Source: an uncultured bacterium (lineage in GTDB: Bacteria > Patescibacteriota > Minisyncoccia > Phycocordibacterales > GWA1-40-21). From it: a stretch of 12,771 nucleotides of DNA. The notes under the pieces are model-generated. The model was not told where the DNA came from. It saw only the letters and a program-made list of their open reading frames with translations, and made no database searches. The stretch is taken from positions 1-12,771 of the forward strand of contig CAIPUJ010000051.1 of NCBI GenBank assembly GCA_903868205.1, in the 5' to 3' direction. Both the position numbers and the translations under genes were made by a program. This document shows, piece after piece, positions 1 to 6,007 of the stretch; position 1 is the stretch's first letter; each line of letters begins with the position of its first letter.

Positions 1-625
1 CAAGTTTAATACTAAGATAGGGAAACATTTCTCCAAGCGAAACAATGACCTCATGAGCAATTTGTCTTATAGAAAAAAGATGAACATCTGGTAAGTCTTC
101 CATTTCTTCACCATTATCAACTTTCCAACCAACAGAATTTTGACGAGTAAGTTTAGCATACCCCTCACTTAGTTTCTTTTCTTTATCAATATGCGCCCCG
201 CCATCCTTATTTGCGACTTCTTTAATAATATCTCCCCTTGAAAACAAACTGTCTTTATCAGAAATAATTATTTTATTCCACCACAAATCAAAATTAATTT
301 TTTTCATTTCAGCACAACGATTTAGCTTTGGAGCATAACTCCATCCATTATTATAACTAAGACTAACCAATGCGGTTAACGGAATTAAATTATCTGGGTC
401 ATAATCATTACCTGAATCCAAAAATAATATCTCTGATTTTTTACCTAAGTGGTTCAATAATGATGTTGATTTGTCTGTATCGTGCAATAAAAATCTAAGT
501 TTGGTACTGATTTCCTTTGCTTCAAAGTTTTTCCCTTCATCAAAAAATTTGCATGAGTTTATTAGTGATTCATATTTTTCTTTTAGAACAACAACTAATT
601 CATCATTTTTAATAATATAGTTCAT
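1..625 (-). CDS. Hypothetical protein, N-terminal 208 residues, truncated by the window's left edge
   Basis: An open frame runs from the ATG at 623-625 to base 1 with no stop, giving 208 complete codons; the C terminus lies outside the window. The protein is soluble-looking and charged, with no signal peptide or membrane segment. Recognisable stretches are KLRFLLHDTDKSTSLLNHLG near residues 40-60 and a C-terminal part with HLFSIRQIAHEVIVSLGEMF. The LLHDT...SLL..LG pattern recalls a family of uncharacterised bacterial proteins, but I cannot name a function. There is no Shine-Dalgarno; the start is preceded by an A-rich stretch and by a hairpin at 639-659. It lies beside the hairpin element at tRNA-Gln and could be cargo of an island integrated at that tRNA, which is speculation. 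The frame is secure; the function is unknown. Confidence 0.8.
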   Translation of the reverse strand, partial: MNYIIKNDELVVVLKEKYESLINSCKFFDEGKNFEAKEISTKLRFLLHDTDKSTSLLNHLGKKSEILFLDSGNDYDPDNLIPLTALVSLSYNNGWSYAPKLNRCAEMKKINFDLWWNKIIISDKDSLFSRGDIIKEVANKDGGAHIDKEKKLSEGYAKLTRQNSVGWKVDNGEEMEDLPDVHLFSIRQIAHEVIVSLGEMFPYLSIKL

Positions 626-638
626 ATTTTTTATCTTA

Positions 639-853
639 GCGACGCAATCTATGCGCCGCAAAGCTTGGCTGCGGGACCTGGACCGCTTCGCATCTCTTTT
701 TGCTTTTCAATTCGTCGCCACTCTTTGAAAAGCAAAACGGTGATTTGCGACATGCTGTACTCAGCACGTAACCGCAAATCCCTTCGAGTCCAGGACGTAA
801 ACCAAATCATTGGTTTACTTCCCGCAGCACTCTGCTGCGCTTCGTGCTGCGGG
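639..853. repeat. Cluster of five hairpins next to tRNA-Gln, containing copies of the tRNA 3' end
   Basis: This roughly 215-base stretch lacks a credible gene but is packed with inverted repeats. Stems are: 639-646/652-659 (one G-U pair); 702-710/725-733 (9 bp); 742-749/773-780 enclosing a second 8-bp stem with loop AGTA; 797-805/810-818 (perfect 9 bp, loop ATCA); and 821-830/844-853 (perfect 10 bp). The last stem uses the 3' acceptor strand of tRNA-Gln as one arm. A further inverted copy of the tRNA T-arm lies at 783-794, matching 855-866. It is more GC-rich than its surroundings. It may be a structured RNA, a trailer of tRNA-Gln, or the body of a small non-autonomous mobile element. Stems are seen directly; the role is unknown. 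Confidence 0.7.
666..684 (-). repeat. Displaced direct copy of the tRNA-Gln 3' end, with CCA
   Basis: Read on the minus strand this is GTCCAGGTCCCGCAGC followed by CA, i.e. the last part of a tRNA-Gln ending in GCCA. Sixteen bases (668-683) are identical to 846-861 in the intact tRNA gene 178 bases away. The intact gene is followed by CAC instead of CCA, so the encoded CCA is found only on the displaced copy. This is the pattern left when an element integrates into a tRNA 3' end and restores it (attL/attR-like). No integrase is visible in the window. Confidence 0.6.
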
Positions 854-917
854 ACCTGGACTCGAACCAGAATTCCACCCTCCAGAGGGGCGTGTCCTAC
901 CATTAGACGATCCCGCA
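847..917 (-). tRNA. tRNA-Gln(CUG)
   Basis: It folds as a full cloverleaf: acceptor TGCGGGA/TCCCGCA, D-stem GTCT/GGAC, anticodon stem CGCCC/GGGTG with one G-U pair, anticodon loop CTCTGGA (anticodon CTG), variable loop of 4, T-loop TTCGAGT, discriminator G. The first pair is U1-A72, typical of bacterial tRNA-Gln and the known recognition feature for GatCAB, whose GatC and GatA subunits are encoded in this window. CCA is not encoded (the gene is followed by CAC), so it must be added after transcription. Confidence 0.95.
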
Positions 918-940
918 AAAATAGCAAATGCTACTAAAAG

Positions 941-949
941 ATATTAGCA
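941..949 (-). promoter_or_regulatory. Extended -10 promoter for tRNA-Gln
   Basis: The minus strand reads TGCTAATAT, a TGn-TAATAT extended -10 element ending 23 bases before the tRNA 5' end. No clear -35 box is seen. The same TGn extension recurs at other promoters in the window. Confidence 0.5.
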
Positions 950-973
950 GAAAAACAATCTAAAATAAAGGTA

Positions 974-1025
974 AAAAATCGAGGTGGAACCTTTTTTTAG
1001 ATTTTAAGGTTACACCTCGATTTTT
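974..1025 (-). terminator. Hairpin terminator of the ftsX transcript (repeat family copy 1)
   Basis: Arms 974-991 and 1008-1025 form an 18-bp stem with one mismatch, flanked by A and T runs, so it could work in both directions. The ftsX stop codon TAA (1025-1027) abuts it. The stem and part of the loop resemble the hairpin at 4636-4688, so this is also a dispersed sequence family. Confidence 0.8.
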
Positions 1026-1951
1026 TACTCTCTGAGATATCTATGTGCTGCTAAGTAGCTAGCTACTGCACCAAGTGCAATCGCTAAGCCAAAGATTGCA
1101 AAGAATATCCAGACGAAGTTTGAGATATAGTAATCAAAAATATTAAATCCAGAGAAGTATAAAGAGTAAGAATTATTTATCCAAAAAGTCACAACGGCAA
1201 ATGAAAGAATAATTATTATTGCAGAAATAATTCCACACAAAATACCACTTACTATAAATGGGCCTTTTATATATTTACTAGAAGCACCTACCAAACGCAT
1301 AACAGCAATTTCATCCTTTGCCATAAAAATAGTAAGTCTGATTGTATTCAATGTAATTATGATTGAGATTAAAACGAAAATAATAGCTAGAGTAATTCCT
1401 AAAGCATTTGCTGATCCAACGATATTGGTAAATTTATCTATCACAACTTTATTCTGTGCATAGTTAACTTTATCTATAATACTAGTACCATTTTTTGATA
1501 GTAGAGTATTACCTTTCAAAAACTCCGCTATGCCTGCATATTGTGAAGGATCTTTAGCTTTAATATTCAAAGAAGCACCGAGTGGATTATCCCCTAGCTC
1601 ATCAAGTGCTTGTAAAGTGAGTTCATCACCTTTATGTTTATCTTTGAAATCATTTAAAGCCTGGTCTCTTGAAACATAAGTAATTGAATCAACTTCTGGC
1701 AAAGCTTCTAAAGATTTTTGAACTGTGAGAATATTGCTTTCATCAGCATTTGTAACAAAATAAACATTAATATCTACCTTTTCTTTTATTTGATTTAAAG
1801 AATAATTGAAGAATCCACCAAGTAAAATCAGAGAACAAATAATAAAAAGAGTGATTGTCATTATAAGAATAGAAGAAAGGGTAACAAAACCATTTCTAAA
1901 GAAATTTTGAAAACCTGAAACTAAGACTCTTTTTGTATTTGTCCAAAACAT
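1025..1951 (-). CDS. ftsX: Cell division protein FtsX (ABC transporter permease-like)
   Basis: FtsX is the membrane subunit of FtsEX, which couples ATP hydrolysis by FtsE to activation of peptidoglycan hydrolases at the division site. The 308-residue protein has the family layout: a cytoplasmic basic N terminus, TM1 at about 23-47, an extracytoplasmic domain at about 50-178, then TM2 (182-204), TM3 (231-256) and TM4 (277-301). The conserved cytoplasmic stretch AKDEIAVMRLVGAS is at 211-224. It follows ftsE on the same strand, but instead of the usual tight or overlapping junction the two are separated by 285 bases made of two 136-base repeat units. The ATG at 1949-1951 has no good Shine-Dalgarno. 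A promoter-like sequence lies in the nearer repeat unit. Length and topology are normal and identification is firm. Confidence 0.95.
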   Translation of the reverse strand: MFWTNTKRVLVSGFQNFFRNGFVTLSSILIMTITLFIICSLILLGGFFNYSLNQIKEKVDINVYFVTNADESNILTVQKSLEALPEVDSITYVSRDQALNDFKDKHKGDELTLQALDELGDNPLGASLNIKAKDPSQYAGIAEFLKGNTLLSKNGTSIIDKVNYAQNKVVIDKFTNIVGSANALGITLAIIFVLISIIITLNTIRLTIFMAKDEIAVMRLVGASSKYIKGPFIVSGILCGIISAIIIILSFAVVTFWINNSYSLYFSGFNIFDYYISNFVWIFFAIFGLAIALGAVASYLAAHRYLRE

Positions 1952-1959
1952 ATTTATTT

Positions 1960-2095
1960 ACCCGAGAAAAATTTTTGCCAATAAAATTGTTTCTTCGATT
2001 TTTAACTTATTAATATACTAACACATTATAAAACATAACCAACCTAGAATACAACTAATTTTATTTAAGAAACATTGGCAAAAACTTTAACGGGT
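1960..2095. repeat. 136-base repeat unit 1 with inverted-repeat ends (ftsE-ftsX gap)
   Basis: The unit begins ACCCG and ends CGGGT, with inner complementary ends TTTTTGCCAAT (from 1972) and ATTGGCAAAAA (from 2074). It ends 8 bases before the ftsX start codon. Its right 26 bases (2070-2095) are identical to 2208-2233 in unit 2, while the middle differs. It may be a MITE-like insertion or a long RNA hairpin in the ftsEX transcript. Confidence 0.75.
2025..2054 (-). promoter_or_regulatory. Candidate ftsX promoter inside repeat unit 1
   Basis: On the minus strand, TTGTAT (2049-2054) is followed after 18 bases by TATAAT (2025-2030). This would give a leader of about 65 bases for ftsX containing one arm of the repeat. 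A TGTTATAAT element also occurs in unit 2 at 2153-2161. Confidence 0.45.
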
Positions 2096-2097
2096 TC

Positions 2098-2233
2098 ACC
2101 CAAACAAAATTTTTACCAACAAAAATTGTTTATCGTTAACCAACTCAAACTCATTATAACATAAGTAATACGGCAATATTATGTGATATATGAATAATAT
2201 TTTTAACAAACATTGGCAAAAACTTTAACGGGT
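2098..2233. repeat. 136-base repeat unit 2 with inverted-repeat ends (ftsE-ftsX gap)
   Basis: It has the same length as unit 1, and the two are separated by only two bases. It starts ACCC, ends CGGGT, and finishes 3 bases before the ftsE stop codon. The inner ends can pair through G-U wobbles (ACCAA against TTGGC), so stem-forming ability is kept although the sequence changed. Both ends are well conserved between units and the centre is not. Confidence 0.75.
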
Positions 2234-2236
2234 GAA

Positions 2237-2917
2237 TTATAAGACGTATCTTCCTGTGGGATCGTCTCTTACTATTTTACCACTATCCATACTAATTACT
2301 CTTTTACCTAAAGAGTCTATAACTCCTTTATTGTGGGTTGTCAGAATCACTGTAGTACCCAGATCATTTATCTTCTTAAGTATCTGAATAATCTCATGAG
2401 TATTTATAGGATCAAGATTCCCTGTAGGTTCATCAGCAATAATAATGTCTGGCTGATTTACGATAGCTCTTGCAATAGCCACTCTTTGTTTTTCTCCGCC
2501 AGAAAGTTCCCTTGGGAAACTTAAGGCTTTTTTTGAAAGATTAACAAGCTCAAGGACGTGAGGAACATCTAATGCTATCTCATCATCATGTCTCCCTGCT
2601 ACCTCCATAGCAAAAGCTACGTTTTCATAAACTGTTTTGTTTGGTAAAAGACGGAAATCTTGAAAAACAGTCCCAACTTTTCTTCTAAAGTGATGTATTT
2701 CGTGCTTTTTTAATTTGTGAACACTTATAGATTCAAAAAACACATCACCAGATGTTGGTTTTTCTTCTGCTAAGAGCATTTTTAGAAAGGTTGTTTTTCC
2801 AGCACCAGAATGTCCCACAATAGAGACGAATTCTTTTGGTTCGATTGTGACTGTAACCTCGTTTAGAGCCACTTCACCGTCTGGATAAACCTTTGTGATT
2901 TTATCAAAAACTATCAT
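2237..2917 (-). CDS. ftsE: Cell division ATP-binding protein FtsE
   Basis: FtsE is the cytoplasmic ATPase of the FtsEX complex, which controls septal peptidoglycan hydrolysis. The 226-residue protein carries all ABC motifs: Walker A GHSGAGKT at 35-42, Q-loop Q86, signature LSGGE at 138-142, Walker B IIIADE at 158-163, D-loop NLD at 167-169, and switch histidine H195. Length is typical. The start is the ATG at 2915-2917. No Shine-Dalgarno is seen; instead TGATATAAT lies 9 bases upstream with TTGTAT 17 bases further, so the mRNA may be nearly leaderless. prfB ends 41 bases upstream on the same strand, giving the prfB-ftsE-ftsX order that is common in other bacteria. Identification is firm. Confidence 0.97.
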   Translation of the reverse strand: MIVFDKITKVYPDGEVALNEVTVTIEPKEFVSIVGHSGAGKTTFLKMLLAEEKPTSGDVFFESISVHKLKKHEIHHFRRKVGTVFQDFRLLPNKTVYENVAFAMEVAGRHDDEIALDVPHVLELVNLSKKALSFPRELSGGEKQRVAIARAIVNQPDIIIADEPTGNLDPINTHEIIQILKKINDLGTTVILTTHNKGVIDSLGKRVISMDSGKIVRDDPTGRYVL

Positions 2918-2926
2918 TACCAGAGT

Positions 2927-2955
2927 ATTATATCATCCAAGAAGAATGGATACAA
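2927..2955 (-). promoter_or_regulatory. Promoter of ftsE, possibly leaderless
   Basis: On the minus strand, TTGTAT (2950-2955), a 17-base spacer, then TATAAT (2927-2932) with an upstream TGA forming an extended -10. The -10 ends 9 bases before the ftsE ATG, which predicts a leader of only a few bases. It lies just after the prfB stop, so ftsE need not depend on read-through. Confidence 0.7.
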
Positions 2956-2958
2956 GAA

Positions 2959-3822
2959 TTATCTCTCGGCTTCAATAAATTCATCTAATTCCCCGTTCAG
3001 CACTTTATCAATATTACTTGTTTCTACATCAGTACGATGATCCTTAATCATTTTGTAAGGGTGAAATACATATGAGCGTATTTGATTACCCCAATCTATA
3101 GAAGTGGTCTTACTTATAAAAAGTCCTTTTTCTTTTGCTGCTTTTTCTTCTTGTTCTCTTGTGTATAATTTACCTTTCAATATCTGAAGAGCTTTTTCTT
3201 TGTTTTGCGCCTGAGAACGCTCACTTGTAGTTCTCACGGAAATGCCTGTTGGAATATGAACAAGCCTCACAGCAGTCTCTCTTTTGTTTACATTTTGTCC
3301 TCCTGGACCTCCGGCTTTTGAAAGTTCCACTTTCAAATCGCTTTCCAATATATTTACAGCAGCATCTTTTTCTATTTTAGGAACAACTTCAACAAGAGAA
3401 AAAGATGTCTGTCTTAAATTCTTTGCATTAAAAGGAGAAAGTCTTACAAGTCTATGTACTCCAGACTCCCCTTTCAAATCTCCATATACATTTGTACCAG
3501 AAATTTCTAAAGTAATATTTCTATAACCTCCGTGATCATTTTCATTTTCATCTAGTATTTTATATGACCAACCTTTTTTCTCACAAAACTTTGAATACAT
3601 TTCAAAAAGAATTCTAGAAAAATCTTCTGCGTCATCCCCTCCAGCACCAGAAAAAATAGTCATAATAGCATCACCTTTTTCATATTTACCAACACCAGAA
3701 ATTTCTGCTTTTAATTCAGCAATTTGTTTGAGAGTATTTTGAGCTTTTATTTTATCAGCCCAAAAATCAGGAAGTAGCATTTCCTTTTCAAGTTCTTCTA
3801 TTTTTTTAAGTTTATCTTCCAT
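2959..3822 (-). CDS. prfB: Peptide chain release factor 2 with shortened domain 1
   Basis: RF2 reads UAA and UGA and triggers release of the finished protein. The SPF stop-codon recognition tripeptide is at 129-131 (VRLSPF) and the catalytic GGQ at 174-176, in the context GGPGGQNVNK. At 287 residues it is about 75-80 shorter than typical RF2. The N-terminal region aligns with the PDFW part of domain 1 (PDFW 18-21), but the first helix and a coiled-coil segment between about residues 42 and 50 are missing. The stretch usually reading GAGGTEAQDW is GAGGDDAEDF (59-68). There is no room for more protein upstream: the start is 13 bases after the CCA end of tRNA-Thr(CGU), and no programmed frameshift site is seen. 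With no promoter between them, the gene is probably co-transcribed with the two tRNA-Thr genes and released by tRNA processing. Confidence 0.93.
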   Translation of the reverse strand: MEDKLKKIEELEKEMLLPDFWADKIKAQNTLKQIAELKAEISGVGKYEKGDAIMTIFSGAGGDDAEDFSRILFEMYSKFCEKKGWSYKILDENENDHGGYRNITLEISGTNVYGDLKGESGVHRLVRLSPFNAKNLRQTSFSLVEVVPKIEKDAAVNILESDLKVELSKAGGPGGQNVNKRETAVRLVHIPTGISVRTTSERSQAQNKEKALQILKGKLYTREQEEKAAKEKGLFISKTTSIDWGNQIRSYVFHPYKMIKDHRTDVETSNIDKVLNGELDEFIEAER

Positions 3823-3835
3823 AAGTTTTATTAGT

Positions 3836-3911
3836 TGGAGCCATCTCCCAGGATCGAACTGGGGACCTGCGGTTTACGATACCGCCGCTCTACCAACTGA
3901 GCTAAGATGGC
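3836..3911 (-). tRNA. tRNA-Thr(CGU)
   Basis: It is a complete cloverleaf: acceptor GCCATCT/AGATGGC, D-stem GCTC/GAGC, anticodon stem GCGGT/ACCGC, loop ATCGTAA (anticodon CGT), T-stem CCCAG/CTGGG with loop TTCGATC, discriminator T, CCA encoded. It sits 4 bases after tRNA-Thr(GGU) and 13 bases before prfB on the same strand. Confidence 0.96.
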
Positions 3912-3915
3912 ACTC

Positions 3916-3991
3916 TGGAGCCGTTGATCGGGATTGAACCGATGACCTCGTCATTACCAATGACGTGCTCTACCAACTGAGCTACAACGGC
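3916..3991 (-). tRNA. tRNA-Thr(GGU)
   Basis: It is a complete cloverleaf: acceptor GCCGTTG/CAACGGC, D-stem GCTC/GAGC, anticodon stem CGTCA/TGACG, loop TTGGTAA (anticodon GGT), T-stem ATCGG/CCGAT with loop TTCAATC, discriminator T, CCA encoded. It is first in the tRNA-Thr, tRNA-Thr, prfB transcription unit. A possible extended -10 (TGTTAAACA) lies at 4001-4009. Confidence 0.96.
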
Positions 3992-4012
3992 ATGTAAAAA
4001 TGTTTAACAACC

Positions 4013-4076
4013 AAAAAAGTCAAAACAAAATGATGTCTAAACATCTTTATGAATATTAAGCGATTTTGACTTTTTT
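4013..4076. repeat. Inverted repeat between divergent tRNA-Thr and the plus-strand gene
   Basis: AAAAAAGTCAAAA (4013-4025) is the complement of TTTTGACTTTTTT (4064-4076), and each arm holds a TTGACT hexamer facing outward. A small hairpin, GATGT-CTAA-ACATC, lies between them at 4032-4045. This could be an operator or shared promoter region for the divergent transcripts. Confidence 0.5.
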
Positions 4077-4095
4077 TGCAAAGAAGTGCTATAGT
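4066..4095 (+). promoter_or_regulatory. Promoter of the plus-strand small gene
   Basis: TTGACT (4066-4071), 18-base spacer, TATAGT (4090-4095). This is the most classical -35/-10 pair in the window and predicts a leader of about 30 bases containing a Shine-Dalgarno. Confidence 0.75.
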
Positions 4096-4119
4096 CTAAA
4101 AGGAATAGAAACTTTAAAT

Positions 4120-4125
4120 AAGGAG
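4120..4125 (+). promoter_or_regulatory. Shine-Dalgarno AAGGAG fixing the start at 4132
   Basis: AAGGAG ends 6 bases before the ATG at 4132-4134, which makes that ATG the start rather than the in-frame ATG at 4066 (which would lie inside the promoter). It is the only clear Shine-Dalgarno in the window. Confidence 0.8.
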
Positions 4126-4131
4126 TGGCCA

Positions 4132-4572
4132 ATGAGTATCAAATGTGAAAAGCATGATGTTAAACCATGCAAAGTCGGTAAACAAAATCTTACCGTAAAA
4201 GGGGTTGTATTTAAACCCTTCATGATTCAAGGTGAGTGCCCAAAATGCAGAGAAGAAGAATTGGTAGAATTTCTTCTAATGTTTGAGGAGCAAGATGTAA
4301 TAGAGTTGGAAGAGGGCTCGCTCAAAATAAACTGGGGTAAGTATTGTGAACTTAATGAGGAAGATCGTCGTATTGCAGCATACTTTTTACTCGATGCTGA
4401 CATCTTAACTCATGAATCGAAAGGTACTTTCCTAGTCGCTTATTCAGGTAAATCTGTAGACCAGGGGATACACACTGGTGCACCAGTTTATTTTAATAAG
4501 GAGGAACACGCCTTGGGTTTTAAAACAGCTCAATACCCAGGCGATGATAAAGCGGAAGTTATTCCTCAATAA
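4132..4572 (+). CDS. Small cysteine-containing hypothetical protein in a stand-alone cassette
   Basis: This 146-residue protein is not one I recognise. The N-terminal 40 residues contain C5, H8, C13 and a C36-x2-C39 pair (GECPKC), compatible with a small zinc-binding knuckle; C72 is isolated. The remainder is acidic (EEQDVIELEEGS around 52-63) with a mixed alpha/beta look and no signal peptide or membrane segment. It is the only complete gene on the plus strand and the only one with a consensus-like promoter, a good Shine-Dalgarno and its own strong terminator, so it looks like a foreign expression cassette compared with its leaderless neighbours. Horizontal acquisition, for example from a phage or plasmid, is possible but unproven. 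It could be a regulatory or nucleic acid-binding protein; I assign no function. Confidence 0.85.
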   Translation: MSIKCEKHDVKPCKVGKQNLTVKGVVFKPFMIQGECPKCREEELVEFLLMFEEQDVIELEEGSLKINWGKYCELNEEDRRIAAYFLLDADILTHESKGTFLVAYSGKSVDQGIHTGAPVYFNKEEHALGFKTAQYPGDDKAEVIPQ

Positions 4573-4579
4573 ACACAGA

Positions 4580-4608
4580 AGCCGTTCGTAACAACGAACG
4601 GCTTTTTC
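4580..4608 (+). terminator. Rho-independent terminator of the plus-strand cassette
   Basis: A perfect 10-bp stem, AGCCGTTCGT/ACGAACGGCT (4580-4589/4594-4603), with loop AACA and a T run, starting 7 bases after the stop codon. Confidence 0.92.
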
Positions 4609-4635
4609 TATTCTACAGTAAGCGAGCGAAGGCAC

Positions 4636-4688
4636 AAAAAGTCGAGTTGGAACCTTTCTCGGGATTTTAAGGTTCCGCCTCGACTTTT
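4636..4688 (-). terminator. Hairpin terminator of the glycosyltransferase gene (repeat family copy 2)
   Basis: Arms at about 4637-4654 and 4671-4688 pair with one wobble and one mismatch and are flanked by A and T runs. Stem and part of the loop (ATTTTAAGGTT) match the ftsX terminator at 974-1025. It lies between converging transcripts. Confidence 0.75.
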
Positions 4689-4743
4689 CTAACTTCCTCT
4701 TGTTCTTCCTTATACTTATACTAGATACTAATACTATTTAGCA

Positions 4744-5946
4744 CTACCAACCTCTTTGATCCTTCTTTATAGTATAAAAATCCTTAATCCCTTTTAATAT
4801 ACCGATAACACTAATCACACTGTAAACCGGAATGTATAGAATAGAAAAAGGAAACACAAGCCATACCTTATACCATTCTTTTTTAGAATTTATATTCATA
4901 AGAGCATAAGGAAGTGAAAACAGTGGATACAAGAAATATAGTGATAGTGTTTTAAAGAAATGGAAACTATTACTCAATTGCATCATATGTAATGAATTAA
5001 AGAAAGAATAACCCTGGTCACGTATTGATTCAAAAACCTGATAAAGGTTATCTACATAAAGAATGTTTTTTATCATTAAAAAGACGAAAGAAAAAGTAAG
5101 TAGTGAATAAGTTAGGAAAAAGAAAATTACCATCGGGTTTTTGAAGAAAGTTTTATAATGAGCGAAGAAATTTTGTCCAAAACCAGCAGCCCATCTCATT
5201 TTCTGTTTATAATAAACCTTAAAAGAAGTTGGTACATAACTAGCTACAGAATAATGACTCTCTCTAACCTTCCAGCCATTCTCACCAAGCTTCAAAGCCA
5301 AATCCATGTCTTCAATAAGCATATTTAAAGAAAATCTACCGACGGATTCTAAAGCATTCTTCTTTATTAAAATACAACCACCCCACAAACTAATAGTTGA
5401 TGTTAAATTGTAAGATGTTTGTATTAAGCCAAGCAAGCCATACTCAAGCTCCTGCATTCTAGCTAAGAAACCTTTATTTTTTGCCCTGTATCTACAAGTA
5501 GAGGCTGCCACCTTTGGATTCTCTAGTGAACTCAACATATCAAAAAGAGCCTTTTTAGACATAAGAGTATCTGAGTCTAAAAACAAAATAAAATCTCCTT
5601 TTGTGTGATCCACAGCCCTATTTAAAGATCTGACCTTACCAAGATTTTCTTCATTATTTAAAATAGTAAAATTGTATCTGTTTCTTATTTTCTCTAATTT
5701 TTCTAAAGTATCATCTGTGCTCTTGTCATTTACAACAATAACCTCGAACTTCTCTTTACCATAAGACTCGTAAACACTCACAATTGATTCTTCAATAGTA
5801 TCACCATCATTATATGTAGGAATAACTACAGAAATAAATGGTTCTTTTGAAACTGGTTTCTTTCTTTTGAAATCAATGTAACTAAACAAAAGAGTAAAGA
5901 AAAAAGAAGCTATAAAAACTAGAAATATGATGGAATCAAAACCCAT
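4744..5946 (-). CDS. Membrane-associated family 2 glycosyltransferase
   Basis: The 400-residue protein has the layout of processive or polyprenol-type GT2 enzymes (cellulose synthase, PgaC or hyaluronan synthase-like). These transfer sugars from nucleotide sugars at the inner face of the membrane to make surface polysaccharide or glycolipid. There is an N-terminal TM helix at about 5-24 and a GT-A domain with SVVIPTYND (39-47), VVNDKSTDDT (71-80), DXD motif DSD (124-126), WGGC (188-191), ED (212-213) and QKMRW (248-252, the QxxRW motif). C-terminal TM segments follow at about 270-293, 332-350 and 358-386. The exact sugar and product cannot be told. The ATG at 5944-5946 has no Shine-Dalgarno; a TGTTATAAT element lies about 60 bases upstream. 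The gene is alone between terminators, so it is probably monocistronic. Confidence 0.9.
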   Translation of the reverse strand: MGFDSIIFLVFIASFFFTLLFSYIDFKRKKPVSKEPFISVVIPTYNDGDTIEESIVSVYESYGKEKFEVIVVNDKSTDDTLEKLEKIRNRYNFTILNNEENLGKVRSLNRAVDHTKGDFILFLDSDTLMSKKALFDMLSSLENPKVAASTCRYRAKNKGFLARMQELEYGLLGLIQTSYNLTSTISLWGGCILIKKNALESVGRFSLNMLIEDMDLALKLGENGWKVRESHYSVASYVPTSFKVYYKQKMRWAAGFGQNFFAHYKTFFKNPMVIFFFLTYSLLTFSFVFLMIKNILYVDNLYQVFESIRDQGYSFFNSLHMMQLSNSFHFFKTLSLYFLYPLFSLPYALMNINSKKEWYKVWLVFPFSILYIPVYSVISVIGILKGIKDFYTIKKDQRGW

Positions 5947-6007
5947 ATTGTTAAATAAATTGTTATATAAAATAATCAGGAAAATAACACAGATCTGTAT
6001 GGTTAAT

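Noticed and set aside
649..937. Overlapping frames of about 90 residues on both strands near tRNA-Gln
   Set aside because: They run through the tRNA gene and the hairpin cluster and have arginine-rich, low-complexity translations typical of chance frames.
1960..2233. CRISPR array
   Set aside because: There are only two units, with divergent 80-base centres and inverted-repeat ends; no short regular repeat-spacer pattern or cas gene is present.
3700..3835. Programmed +1 frameshift at the start of prfB, as in many bacteria
   Set aside because: The frame is continuous from the ATG, no CUUUGA-like slip site is present, and tRNA-Thr lies immediately upstream.
4066..4131. Upstream start for the plus-strand small protein
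   Set aside because: The earlier ATG lies in the -35 region; the Shine-Dalgarno AAGGAG clearly serves the ATG at 4132.
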